From positions 1 to 12,591 of the forward strand of contig JACPSX010000070.1 of the NCBI GenBank assembly GCA_016193065.1: 12,591 nucleotides of DNA, written 5' to 3'. The notes under the pieces are model-generated. The model saw only the letters and a list, made by a program, of their open reading frames with translations. It was not told the DNA's origin and ran no database searches. Within the stretch, counting starts at the first letter, position 1, and each line of letters begins with the position of its first letter. Both the position numbers and the translations under genes were made by a program. Below are positions 1 to 8,078 of this stretch, one piece after another. This DNA comes from Candidatus Tectimicrobiota bacterium. GTDB taxonomy: Bacteria > JACPSX01.

Positions 1-1599
1 GTCATCGTCCTCGTCCTGCTCGTCTTGCCCGCGCTGATCAATCTGGGAGCCTACCGGGATGTGATTGAGTCCCGGATGGGGAGAGCTCTGGGAAGGCAGG
101 TATCCGTCGGGAAGGTGGATCTCTCCCTGATCGGCGGGGTGAGATTGAGACTCGGAGACTTCGTCCTCTACCCGGTCGCAGGGGAAAATCCCCAGGTCAC
201 TCTGAGTGCCCGGGAGCTCCGGGTGCACCTTAAGTTCCTCCCCTTGCTCCTCAAGGAGATCCGCCTGGCCTCGGTCAAGATCGACACGCCCGTCGTGAGG
301 GTGGCGGAGCGGCGCACGGCCTTTACAAGGGAGTCCTTCCCACCGGGACGACACGGGCTGCCCGCTTCAAGTGGGGAGGTGGTCAGGGTGTCTACCACCT
401 CTGACCCCCGCCCGCCGGGACGGGAAAGTCCCGCTCCGGCCCAAGAACCCCGGGCGCCGTGGGCTGTCTGGGAAGGTGTTTCGCTGGGCAGCTTGGACAT
501 TCAGAAGGGGAGCCTGCATTATTTCACCTCGAACTCCGAACCGCTCTTCTCACTGGCCGACTTGAACCTCTCGGTGCGCAACCTCTCCTTGAAAGGAACC
601 GTCCGGTTCAATTTAAAAACGAAGGTCTCCTACCAGGGCGAGCGGGTCTACGAATTGTCCGGCAACATCTTCCCGAACTTTTTAAATGTCCGGTCCCCGG
701 AAGTGGATTTTTCTCTCAACTCTCCCCGCCTTGACGTGGAGAGCCTACTGCTCCTTTCCAGACTGTTTCAGCGCCTTCCTGCAGCCGCCCCTCGTGCGCC
801 GGAGGCTGGAAAACCGGGCAGGGCTCCGCGGGATTTGTGGAGTTCTCTCATCATTACCGGGCGAATTCAGGCGGACAAGGTCTTCTACAAAGGGATCCGC
901 ATGGAAAATCTGGAAGCCAGAACCCGCCGGGAGAAGGACCAGATCAAAGTAAGCTCCCTGAGCTTCCGGGGGGCCGGAGGACTGGTGCGCGCCGAAGGGG
1001 TCTTGGGGTACGGTTCCCGGGAAGGGCAGATCTCCGTGAAGGCAAGCCTTGAGCAGGTGGAAGCTCAGACGCTGTTCACCGCCCTCCAGACTGGGCGTGC
1101 TCCGATCTCCGGACCACTCACCTTGAAGGTAGATCTCTCCAGCCCCAGGGGGGGGATTAAAAACCTGGGCGGGACCGGTTCGCTGCAGATGGGTCCCGGC
1201 CGCTTCCTGGGCCAGGAGGTGGAATCGAAGCTGCAAAACTACAGCCAGCTCATCTTCCACAAGGCGAAAACGGGGAGCCTGGTTCGGTACGAGAAGATCA
1301 CCGGCAACTTGCAGGTGGGAGGGGAGCGGGTGACGACCCAGAACCTCACGGGGCAGTGGCCAAGCTTTCGGGTCGTCGTGCGCGGCTCCATGGATTTTCA
1401 AGGCCTGCTCGATCTGCGGGCCGGCCTGTATTTCCCCGACCAGGGAATTTTGCACCTCCAAGTACAGGGGCCCATCTCCGGGCCTTCCCTGAAGCCGGAC
1501 CTGGGGGAAACCGCCCGGGAGGCAGGTAAAGGGAGCAGAGAAATCCAGAAGGGGATCCGGGGAACTTTTCAGAAGCTGCTGCGGTCTCTTACTCCATAG
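1..1599 (+). CDS. AsmA/DUF748-family envelope protein, 5' end outside the window
   Basis: The reading frame is open from base 1. The first ~15 codons are almost all hydrophobic (Val, Ile and Leu before Pro-Ala-Leu-Ile-Asn), which fits the end of an N-terminal membrane anchor, so the true start lies upstream and the TTG at 25 is not it. The next segment (GRALGRQVSVGKVDLS and a following Leu/Gly-rich strand) is the usual AsmA N-terminal pattern, and the C-terminal third has the repeating beta-strand character of the AsmA C-terminal region (TGSLQMGPGRF, KITGNLQVGG, GPISGPSLKPDLG). Such proteins are inner-membrane anchored, periplasmic and implicated in outer-membrane lipid transport or assembly; which role applies here is not visible. 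A Pro/Arg/Ser-rich linker (about bases 325-465) interrupts the fold and carries inverted repeats. The stop at 1597-1599 lies 10 bp before the next gene, suggesting an operon. Family assignment is good, function is inferred. Confidence 0.8.
   Translation, partial: VIVLVLLVLPALINLGAYRDVIESRMGRALGRQVSVGKVDLSLIGGVRLRLGDFVLYPVAGENPQVTLSARELRVHLKFLPLLLKEIRLASVKIDTPVVRVAERRTAFTRESFPPGRHGLPASSGEVVRVSTTSDPRPPGRESPAPAQEPRAPWAVWEGVSLGSLDIQKGSLHYFTSNSEPLFSLADLNLSVRNLSLKGTVRFNLKTKVSYQGERVYELSGNIFPNFLNVRSPEVDFSLNSPRLDVESLLLLSRLFQRLPAAAPRAPEAGKPGRAPRDLWSSLIITGRIQADKVFYKGIRMENLEARTRREKDQIKVSSLSFRGAGGLVRAEGVLGYGSREGQISVKASLEQVEAQTLFTALQTGRAPISGPLTLKVDLSSPRGGIKNLGGTGSLQMGPGRFLGQEVESKLQNYSQLIFHKAKTGSLVRYEKITGNLQVGGERVTTQNLTGQWPSFRVVVRGSMDFQGLLDLRAGLYFPDQGILHLQVQGPISGPSLKPDLGETAREAGKGSREIQKGIRGTFQKLLRSLTP
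376..401. repeat. Inverted repeat inside the AsmA linker
   Basis: GAGGTGGT (376-383) and ACCACCTC (394-401) are perfect 8-bp inverted repeats around a 10-nt loop. The hairpin lies in the codons of the low-complexity Pro/Ser linker rather than in a beta-rich part of the protein. It may be part of a palindromic element accommodated in frame, but only one copy is in the window. Confidence 0.55.
416..433. repeat. Second inverted repeat inside the AsmA linker
   Basis: CGGGAC (416-421) and GTCCCG (428-433) form a perfect 6-bp inverted repeat around GGGAAA, 14 bp after the first hairpin. The octamer CCGGGACG occurs at 343-350 and again at 415-422, bracketing the first hairpin, which could mark the edges of an inserted or duplicated segment. 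In GC-rich DNA a repeat this short can also be chance. Confidence 0.4.
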
Positions 1600-1609
1600 A
1601 GGAGGGGAC

Positions 1610-3112
1610 ATGGGGTTTCGCCGCATCCATCTCATCGCCGTTTTCCTGCTGGGGTTTTTGTGGGCCCAATCCGCTCCGGCCCAGAACCTGCAGGACCGGG
1701 TGATCGAGCACCGTCTAAAGAACGGCCTCGTCCTTCTTCTCCTGGAGCGTCACGGATTTCCCACGGTAGCCACCTCGATCCGGGTTAAAGCCGGCGGGGT
1801 GGACGAACTCCCGGGAAGCACGGGGCTCGCCCACATGGTGGAGCACATGCTGTTTAAAGGGACGAAAACCGTCGGCACCCGGGACTTCGAGAAGGAAAAG
1901 CCACTTCTGGAACAGATCCAGAAGCTGGGCAACGCTCTCGATCAAGAGGAACGCAGGGGCAATTCGGCGGAAGTCCCCCGTCTCAAGACAGAACTCAAGA
2001 GGGCCCAGGAGGAACACCGCAAGCTCATCGTCAAGGACGAATTTGCCCGGATTTACGGAGAGAACGGCGGGGTGGGCTACAATGCTTCCACCAGCAAAGA
2101 CCTCACCACCTACATCGTGAGCCTGCCCGCCAACCGCCTGGAGTTGTGGGCCCGACTGGAAGCAGACCGCATGGCCAATCCGGTCCTGCGGGAATTCTTC
2201 ACGGAGCGGGACGTGGTCCTGGAGGAACGCCGCCGCGGGGTAGAGTCCGTCGGCTCCTCCCGCCTGTACCAGGAGTTTCTCGCGGCCTCTTTTCAGGCCC
2301 ATCCTTACCGGCTCCCGGTGATTGGCTGGGAATCGGACGTGCGCTGGCTCACCCCGGAGAAGCTGTCCCGGTTCTTGCAAACCTACTATGTCCCCAACAA
2401 TGCGGTGATCGCCATCGTGGGGGACATCAACCCCAGGGAAGTCATCGACCTGATCGAGAAGTACTTCGGGCCCATTCCGGCCGGCCCGACTCCACCTCCC
2501 GTGGTCCTAGAGGAGCCCCCCCAGAGAGGGGAGCGCAGGGTGCAGGTCGTCTTTGAGGCGGAACCCTCGATCTACATCGGTTACCACAAGCCCAACATTC
2601 CCGCCCGGGAGGACTACGTCTTTGACGTGATCGATGCGCTGCTGACCGACGGCAGGACTTCCCGCCTCTATCGCACCCTCGTGGAGGACAAGAAGATCGC
2701 CTATTATGTTTCCACCTCTCCCGGAACTCCCGGAGCCCGCTACCCCAACCTCTTTGTCCTGCGGGCAGCCCCGCGCTACCCGCACACGACACGGGAGCTG
2801 GAGGAAGGGATCTATGCAGAAATTGAAAAGCTCCAGCGCGAGCTTGTGACGCCCCGGGAGCTGGAAAAGATCCGCAACCGCCTGGAGGTCAATTTCCTTA
2901 GGGGCCTGAGATCCAACAGCGGCCTGGCCAGCCAGATCTCCTACTTTCAAACCATCACCGGGGACTGGCGCTATATCTTGAACCACCGCCGGATTCTCGG
3001 CACCGTGACTCCAGAGGAGATCCGGGAAGTGGCCCGCAAATATCTGATCCCGGAAAACCGCACGGTCGCCGAGTTGCTGCGCCCCAAGCGAAGCGACGGA
3101 CCTAAGCCATGA
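1610..3112 (+). CDS. M16 family zinc metallopeptidase, catalytic subunit, exported
   Basis: This 500-residue protein begins with a Sec-type signal peptide (basic MGFRRIH, hydrophobic core, likely signal peptidase I cleavage after APA near residue 24), so it should act in the periplasm. The inverted zinc motif HxxEH is present as H75-M-V-E78-H79, followed by the typical MLFKGT. The third zinc ligand is expected in ERDVVLEERR, at E206 or the adjacent E205. Between them is a charged, probably coiled-coil insertion (about residues 90-145), making the spacing some 50 residues longer than in mitochondrial processing peptidase. I recall this insertion from one bacterial M16 subfamily. The C-terminal half keeps the R352/Y365 pair (SRLYR, IAYY) used in substrate binding. 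The ATG follows a GGAGGGG ribosome site and lies 10 bp after the AsmA stop. It overlaps the next M16 gene by 4 bp and probably forms a heterodimer with that product. Substrate unknown. Confidence 0.93.
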   Translation: MGFRRIHLIAVFLLGFLWAQSAPAQNLQDRVIEHRLKNGLVLLLLERHGFPTVATSIRVKAGGVDELPGSTGLAHMVEHMLFKGTKTVGTRDFEKEKPLLEQIQKLGNALDQEERRGNSAEVPRLKTELKRAQEEHRKLIVKDEFARIYGENGGVGYNASTSKDLTTYIVSLPANRLELWARLEADRMANPVLREFFTERDVVLEERRRGVESVGSSRLYQEFLAASFQAHPYRLPVIGWESDVRWLTPEKLSRFLQTYYVPNNAVIAIVGDINPREVIDLIEKYFGPIPAGPTPPPVVLEEPPQRGERRVQVVFEAEPSIYIGYHKPNIPAREDYVFDVIDALLTDGRTSRLYRTLVEDKKIAYYVSTSPGTPGARYPNLFVLRAAPRYPHTTRELEEGIYAEIEKLQRELVTPRELEKIRNRLEVNFLRGLRSNSGLASQISYFQTITGDWRYILNHRRILGTVTPEEIREVARKYLIPENRTVAELLRPKRSDGPKP

Positions 3113-4569
3113 AGGGCTTCGGAAGCTCCCCAAGAAAAATTTCTCCTTTTCTCCTGGCGGCCCTTCTGGGACTTCTCCTGAGCAGTTGCGCGGCCCCGCG
3201 GCTGGACTTCCCAGCGGTTTCGGACCTGCGCTACAAGCCCATCCAATGGACTCCCCTGGAGCCCGAACGGCGGGTCCTGAAAAACGGCCTGGTCCTCTAC
3301 CTGCTCGAGGATCACGAGCTCCCCCTGATCAACATTTCGGCCACGATCCGGGTGGGATCCGTGTATGAGCCCGCAGATAAAGTCGGCCTGGCCTCTCTGA
3401 CAGGCTCCACCATGCGCGCAGGGGGAACCGCGTCCTTCTCCCCGGAAGAGATGAACCAGACTTTGGAGTTCCTGGGGGCCTCGGTGGAGAGTTCCATCGG
3501 CACGGAATCAGGCCAGGTCTCCATGGGAGTTCTCCGCAAGGACCTTGACCTGGGGCTCCGGATCTTCGCGGACGTCCTGCGCCGTCCGGTTTTCGGCCAG
3601 CAGTGGGTTGATCTGGCCAAGAACCAGGCCATCGAAGGGATCCGCCGCCGCAACGACAACCCGGGCGGAATCGCCCAGAGGGAGTTTGCCCGGCTCATTT
3701 ATGGAGATCACCCCAACGGGCGCCTGTCCACTGTGCAAACGATTCAGAATATCACCCGCCAGGACATGATCGACCTTCAGCGACGCTACTACCACCCAAA
3801 CCAGGTGATCCTGGGGATCACGGGAGATTTTCAAACCGAGGAGATGGTCGCCAGGATTTCTGAAACCTTCTCCAACTGGGAACCGGACTCGGTGGTCTAT
3901 CCCCCGGTTCCACCGGTTCCCCGGGAGATCTCCCCTTCCGTGAACTTCATAAACAAAGAAGGAGGTCAGGCCACCGTGGTGCTGGGGCACCTGGGCATTC
4001 GTTTGAACAACCCCGACCTCTACGCTCTGCGGGTCATGAACCACATCCTCGGAGGCGGCGGGTTTAACTCCCGGTTGATGCGGGAGATCCGTTCTGACCG
4101 GGGGCTGGCCTATTCGGTCGGGAGCTCGCTGGGAGCCGGGGTGCGGGATCTGGGGACCTTTCGCGTCTCGGGAGGAACAAAACCCCAGACGGCCGCCGAG
4201 ATGATCTCTCTCATGATCAAGAACCTGCGGGGGATCCAAAAAGACGTCACTCGGGAGGAGGTGGAAGCAGCCAAAGAATCCATCGTCAACTCCTTCCTGT
4301 TTACCTATACGTCCAAGTCGGCCGTCGTGGACCAGCAAATCTTCCTGGAGTTTCATGATTTGCCCCGGGACTACCTCCGGACCTATCCCGAAAAGATTTC
4401 CCGCGTCACTCGCGAAGACGTCCTGCGCGTGGCCGGGCAATATCTGCACCCCGATCGCCTGATCCTCCTCGTGGTGGGGGATGACAAGAAATTCGACCGC
4501 TCCCTGAGCGACTTTGGAGCCGTTCGCACGATCCGTCTCGACGAACCCCTCCCGGCAACGGCCCCCTGA
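3109..4569 (+). CDS. M16 family peptidase-like lipoprotein, non-catalytic partner
   Basis: This 486-residue protein starts with a lipoprotein signal peptide: basic N-terminus, hydrophobic run, lipobox L24-S25-S26-C27, then Ala-Ala, which fits outer-membrane sorting. It has the two-lobed M16 architecture, but the site aligned with HxxEH in the upstream gene reads S96-L-T-G99-S100, so both zinc-binding histidines and the catalytic glutamate are missing. The C-terminal domain keeps the R322/Y335 pair in SRLMREIRSDRGLAYS. In the M16B family a catalytic subunit with HxxEH commonly pairs with a subunit lacking it but contributing Arg/Tyr to substrate binding, as in mitochondrial processing peptidase. 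The ATGA overlap (3109-3112) with the catalytic gene implies translational coupling and roughly equal amounts. The lipid anchor may tether the complex to a membrane. The heterodimer is inferred. Confidence 0.92.
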   Translation: MKGFGSSPRKISPFLLAALLGLLLSSCAAPRLDFPAVSDLRYKPIQWTPLEPERRVLKNGLVLYLLEDHELPLINISATIRVGSVYEPADKVGLASLTGSTMRAGGTASFSPEEMNQTLEFLGASVESSIGTESGQVSMGVLRKDLDLGLRIFADVLRRPVFGQQWVDLAKNQAIEGIRRRNDNPGGIAQREFARLIYGDHPNGRLSTVQTIQNITRQDMIDLQRRYYHPNQVILGITGDFQTEEMVARISETFSNWEPDSVVYPPVPPVPREISPSVNFINKEGGQATVVLGHLGIRLNNPDLYALRVMNHILGGGGFNSRLMREIRSDRGLAYSVGSSLGAGVRDLGTFRVSGGTKPQTAAEMISLMIKNLRGIQKDVTREEVEAAKESIVNSFLFTYTSKSAVVDQQIFLEFHDLPRDYLRTYPEKISRVTREDVLRVAGQYLHPDRLILLVVGDDKKFDRSLSDFGAVRTIRLDEPLPATAP

Positions 4570-4591
4570 AAGGCCAAGGAATCGGTCTCCT

Positions 4592-7042
4592 ATGAGCGCT
4601 CCCCGGCTGTACCTCATTGACGGCCAATCCTACATTTACCGCGCCTACTTCGCCATCCGCCAGTACCTGTCCACAGCAGCGGGACTGCCGACCAATGCAA
4701 TCCTCGGCTTCACGAACATGCTTCTGAAGGTCCTGAGGGAGGAAAAGCCCGATCTGCTGGCCGTTGTCTTCGATCCGAAAGGTCCCACACGCCGGCAGGA
4801 AGTCTTTGAATCCTACAAAGCCCAGCGCCCCTCCATGCCCCCCGACATGGCCCGGCAGATCCCCTACATCCACCGCGTGGTGGATGCCTTGCGGATTCCA
4901 AGGTTACAGATCGAGGGGCAGGAAGCAGACGATGTGCTGGGAACCCTGGGGGTTCGGGGTGTGCACGAGGGATATCAGGTAACTCTGGTCACCGGGGACA
5001 AGGACATGCTCCAGATCGTGGGGCCCAACGCGGTGGTCCTGGACACGATGAAAGGGAAGGTCTACACGGAGAAAGAGGTCATCGAGCGCTTCGGAGTGGA
5101 GCCCGGCCGCGTGGTCGAGGTCATGGGTCTCATGGGGGATTCCATCGACAACATCCCCGGAGTGCCGGGGATCGGCGAGAAGACCGCGATAAAGCTGATC
5201 CGGGAATTCGGTACCCTGGAGAACTTGCTGGCGAACCCGGACCGGGTGAAAGGGGAAAAACTGCGTGAGAGCCTGAAAGAGTATGCGGAGCAGGCCCGCT
5301 TGAGCCGCACGCTGTGCACCGTGGAGACCGACCTGCCCGTCGATCTCCCTCTGGAGTCCCTGCGGGTCCAGCCTCCGGACCGCCCTGCTCTTCTGAGCCT
5401 GCTCCGGGAACTGGAGTTCTCCAACCTGCTCAAGGAATTCGCCGCGGAGCCGGCTCCCGCCCCAGTTTCTTTACCGGCAGAGGAGGAGCGGATCTCCTGG
5501 CCTTCTTTCCGGGAAACACTGAAAAGCCCGGCCGGATTCGCTTTCGAGATTGTCAATGGGACGAGTGCCACGCCGCAATTTGCCGTGGCCGTCTCGGGAG
5601 ATTCCTCCCATATGTTGGGTGAGGATCTCACCTCGGACCCGGCGGTTCTCAAAGATTTCAGAGCTCTCCTGGAAGACCCGGATCTCGCGAAGATCTGTCA
5701 CGATGCGAAGGGAAAGTACCGGACTCTGGCCCGGCACGGGATCCACCTGCGCGGGGTCTGCTTCGATCCCATGATTGCCGCCTATCTCCTGAACCCGGCC
5801 AAGAACCGCTACGATCTCCCTCAACTGGCTGTGGAATCCCTGGGAGTTTCCCTGGCAGAGGAAGGGAAGGGAGGAGTCAGCGCCGTAGAGGCCCGGCGGC
5901 GGGCTGCGGCCGTATTCAAGCTGCGGGAGGTCCTGTCGGAACCTTTGCGGGAGAGCGGGCTCAATGAGCTTTTCTACGAGGTGGATCTCCCCCTGGCCCG
6001 GGTGCTGGCCCGCATGGAGGAGTGCGGGGTCAAGGTGGACATGGACCACCTGCGTGAGCTTTCCAAAAGGATCGAGATCGATCTGGAACAGATCGTTTCC
6101 CGGATTTATGCCCTGGCCGGCACGGAATTTAACATCAATTCTCCGGTTCAGCTTCGGGAGATCCTCTTCGAGCGCCTGGGGCTCAAGCCGGTCAAGAGAA
6201 CCAAGACGGGGTACTCGACGGACATGGAGGTTCTGGAGAAGCTGGCGGAGCATCACGAGCTGCCCGCGGAAATCCTCTCCTACCGCCAGCTCGCCAAGCT
6301 CAAGTCGACCTACATCGATGCCCTCCCCACCATGGTGGATCCCCGGACAGGCCGCATTCACACCTCCTATAATCAGACCGTGGCAGCCACGGGGCGCCTG
6401 AGCAGCAGCGATCCGAACTTGCAAAACATCCCGATCCGCACGGAGCTGGGCCGGGAGATTCGCAAGGCGTTTGCAGCGGAAAAGGGCTTCCTCCTCCTGT
6501 CCGCGGATTATTCCCAGATCGAGCTTCGAATCCTGGCTCACGTTTCGGGGGACGAGGCCATGCTGGAGGCCTTCCACCAGGGCGAGGACATTCACGCCCG
6601 CACGGCGGCCGAGGTCTTCGGAGTGGACCCTTCCGGAGTCACCCCCGACATGCGGCGGGTGGCCAAAACCGTGAACTTCGGTATCCTTTACGGTCTGAGC
6701 GTCTACGGGCTGGCCAGCGGCTTGAACCTGTCCCGGGAAGAAGCCCGGGCCTTCATTGAACGCTACTTTGAGCGCTATCCCGGGGTCAAAGCCTACATTG
6801 AAAAAGTAAAGGGCGATGCCGCCCGGCGGGGATATGTGACCACACTGATGAACCGGCGCCGCTACCTCCCTGAGATGGAGAGCCGCGACCGCAACGTGCG
6901 CGAGCTGGGGGAGCGGTTGGCCATCAACAGCCCAATCCAGGGGAGCGCCGCGGACATCATCAAGGAAGCCATGATCCGCATCGAGCGAGAGCTGGAAGAG
7001 CAGCAGCTCTGCGCCGCCATGATCCTCCAGGTCCACGACGAG
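4592..7042 (+). CDS. polA: DNA polymerase I, 3' end lost after motif C
   Basis: Pol I fills gaps and removes RNA primers during replication and repair. The 5'-nuclease domain (about residues 1-290) is complete, with LYLIDG, VVFDPKGPTRR, EADDVLG, VTGDKDM and GDSIDNIPGVPGIG. The 3'-5' exonuclease domain (about 320-480) lacks its acidic metal ligands and is probably inactive. The polymerase domain has motif A ADYSQIELR (D639), motif B RRVAKTVNFGILYG (K692, Y700) and motif C QVHDE (H815, D816, E817). Homology stops right after E817: the usual ~45 C-terminal residues (LVFEV onward in relatives) are absent and repeat DNA follows. The frame stays open to a TGA at 8072-8074, which would give a 1160-residue product with a 343-residue non-homologous tail read through the repeat and the next gene out of frame. 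Start 4592 is chosen because MSAPRLYLIDG matches the family N-terminus and AAGGA lies 11 bp upstream; the earlier ATG at 4514 would overlap the M16 gene. The protein is possibly non-functional. Confidence 0.9.
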
Positions 7043-7090
7043 GGACATACATACAGGAAGAAATTGGAACGAAGCTCACTAGGCTCCTCC
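7043..7090. other. Unexplained low-GC junction segment after polA
   Basis: These 48 bases directly follow the last polA-homologous codon. They are about 48% GC, well below their neighbours, and no frame resembles the Pol I C-terminus. They may belong to the outer part of the repeat that follows, or be the scar of a deletion or assembly join. Confidence 0.5.
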
Positions 7091-7157
7091 GTCATTCCGG
7101 CGAAGGCCGGAATCCAGGGGAACCACTGGACCCCGGCTTCCGCCGGGGAGGCGCAGG
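7091..7157. repeat. REP-like palindromic repeat of the 'VIPAKAGIQ' type
   Basis: The element contains three stems in series: ATTCCGGC (7094-7101) with GCCGGAAT (7106-7113) around GAAG; TCCAG (7113-7117) with CTGGA (7126-7130); and CCCCGGC (7131-7137) with GCCGGGG (7142-7148) around TTCC. Translated on the + strand its left arm reads SVIPAKAGIQ, and on the - strand WIPAFAGMT. These are the familiar false peptides of a dispersed intergenic repeat found in many environmental Proteobacteria and related bacteria. It occupies the space between the truncated polA and the reductase gene. Only one copy is in the window, so its abundance cannot be judged here. Confidence 0.8.
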
Positions 7158-7184
7158 ACACAATAGGAGGGACGGGAGGCAGCT

Positions 7185-8078
7185 ATGAAGTCGGTGGGGT
7201 TTATGGGACTGGGGCTCATGGGGAAACCCATGGCCCAAAACATCCTGAAGGCGGGCTACCCGCTCACCGTCTACAACCGCACCCGGGACAAGACCCGCGA
7301 GCTGGAACAAGCGGGAGCCAAGGTTGCGGCCACTCCCCGCGACGCGGCGCGCGGCGCGGACGTGATCATCACGATGGTCTCCGATCCACCGGCCGTGCGG
7401 GAAGTAGTCCTCGGTCCGGAAGGAGTTGTCCAAGGTGCTCGCCGCGGGGCACTGCTGATCGACATGAGCACTATCTCCCCCGCGGACACCTGCTCTCTGG
7501 CCGCCGAGATCGAGAAGTCCGGGATCGCTCTTCTCGATGCTCCCGTCTCCGGAAGCGTGCAGGGAGCCAGCGATGGAACTCTGGCGATTATGGTCGGCGG
7601 CGAGCGTGCTCTCTTCACAGAGTCGGAGCCCCTGCTCCGCACCATGGGGGACAAGATCTTCTATACCGGGCCGCAGGGGAGCGGCTCGGCCATGAAGATG
7701 GTGGTCAATCTGGTCGGAGCGGCGGCGTTGATCGCTCTCGGCGAGTGCCTCGTCCTGGGCGCCAAGTCGGGACTCGACCCCAAGCAGATCATTCAGGTTC
7801 TGGAAGCCAGCGCCATGCGCTCGGCCCTGATCTCACTCAAGGGGCCCAGGATGTTGCGCCGCGACTTCTCGCCTCAATTCCCCCTGAAGCTCATGCACAA
7901 GGACCTGGGGTTGATCCTCGCCACCGCGGCCCGGGAAGGAATTTCTCTGCCCGTCACGGCCTTGATCAAGGAGTTTTATCAGGTGGCGTGCAGCCGCAAC
8001 CAGGGCGACCTGGACTATTCGGCCATCCTCACGATCCTGGAGCAACTCAACGGGGTCACCGTAGCGGGACATGATTGA
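7185..8078 (+). CDS. 3-hydroxyisobutyrate dehydrogenase-family NAD(P)-dependent reductase
   Basis: This 297-residue cytoplasmic oxidoreductase belongs to the beta-hydroxyacid dehydrogenase family. The Rossmann fold opens with GFMGLGLMG (G8-x-G10-x-x-G13), followed by the nucleotide-binding strand ending in VYNRT. The substrate loop is DAPVSGSVQGASDGTL, and the catalytic lysine is K171 in GSGSAMKMVVN, with N175. Length is normal and the gene appears intact. The Ser in VSGS instead of the more common VSGG resembles the glyoxylate/succinic semialdehyde reductase branch, so the substrate could be a short aldehyde acid such as succinic semialdehyde or glyoxylate, or tartronate semialdehyde or 3-hydroxyisobutyrate; sequence alone does not decide. 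The ATG is preceded by GGGAGG (7174-7179). Its 3' end overlaps rnr by 8 bp, so the two are probably translationally coupled although their functions are unrelated. Confidence 0.9.
   Translation: MKSVGFMGLGLMGKPMAQNILKAGYPLTVYNRTRDKTRELEQAGAKVAATPRDAARGADVIITMVSDPPAVREVVLGPEGVVQGARRGALLIDMSTISPADTCSLAAEIEKSGIALLDAPVSGSVQGASDGTLAIMVGGERALFTESEPLLRTMGDKIFYTGPQGSGSAMKMVVNLVGAAALIALGECLVLGAKSGLDPKQIIQVLEASAMRSALISLKGPRMLRRDFSPQFPLKLMHKDLGLILATAAREGISLPVTALIKEFYQVACSRNQGDLDYSAILTILEQLNGVTVAGHD

Noticed and set aside
4514-4591. Earlier ATG start for polA, adding 26 residues
   Set aside because: It would overlap the upstream M16 gene by 56 bp and add Pro/Arg-rich residues before the conserved Pol I N-terminus.
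5471-7048. 525-codon open frame on the - strand
   Set aside because: It lies wholly antisense to polA, shows no recognisable domain, and such shadow frames are expected in GC-rich coding DNA.
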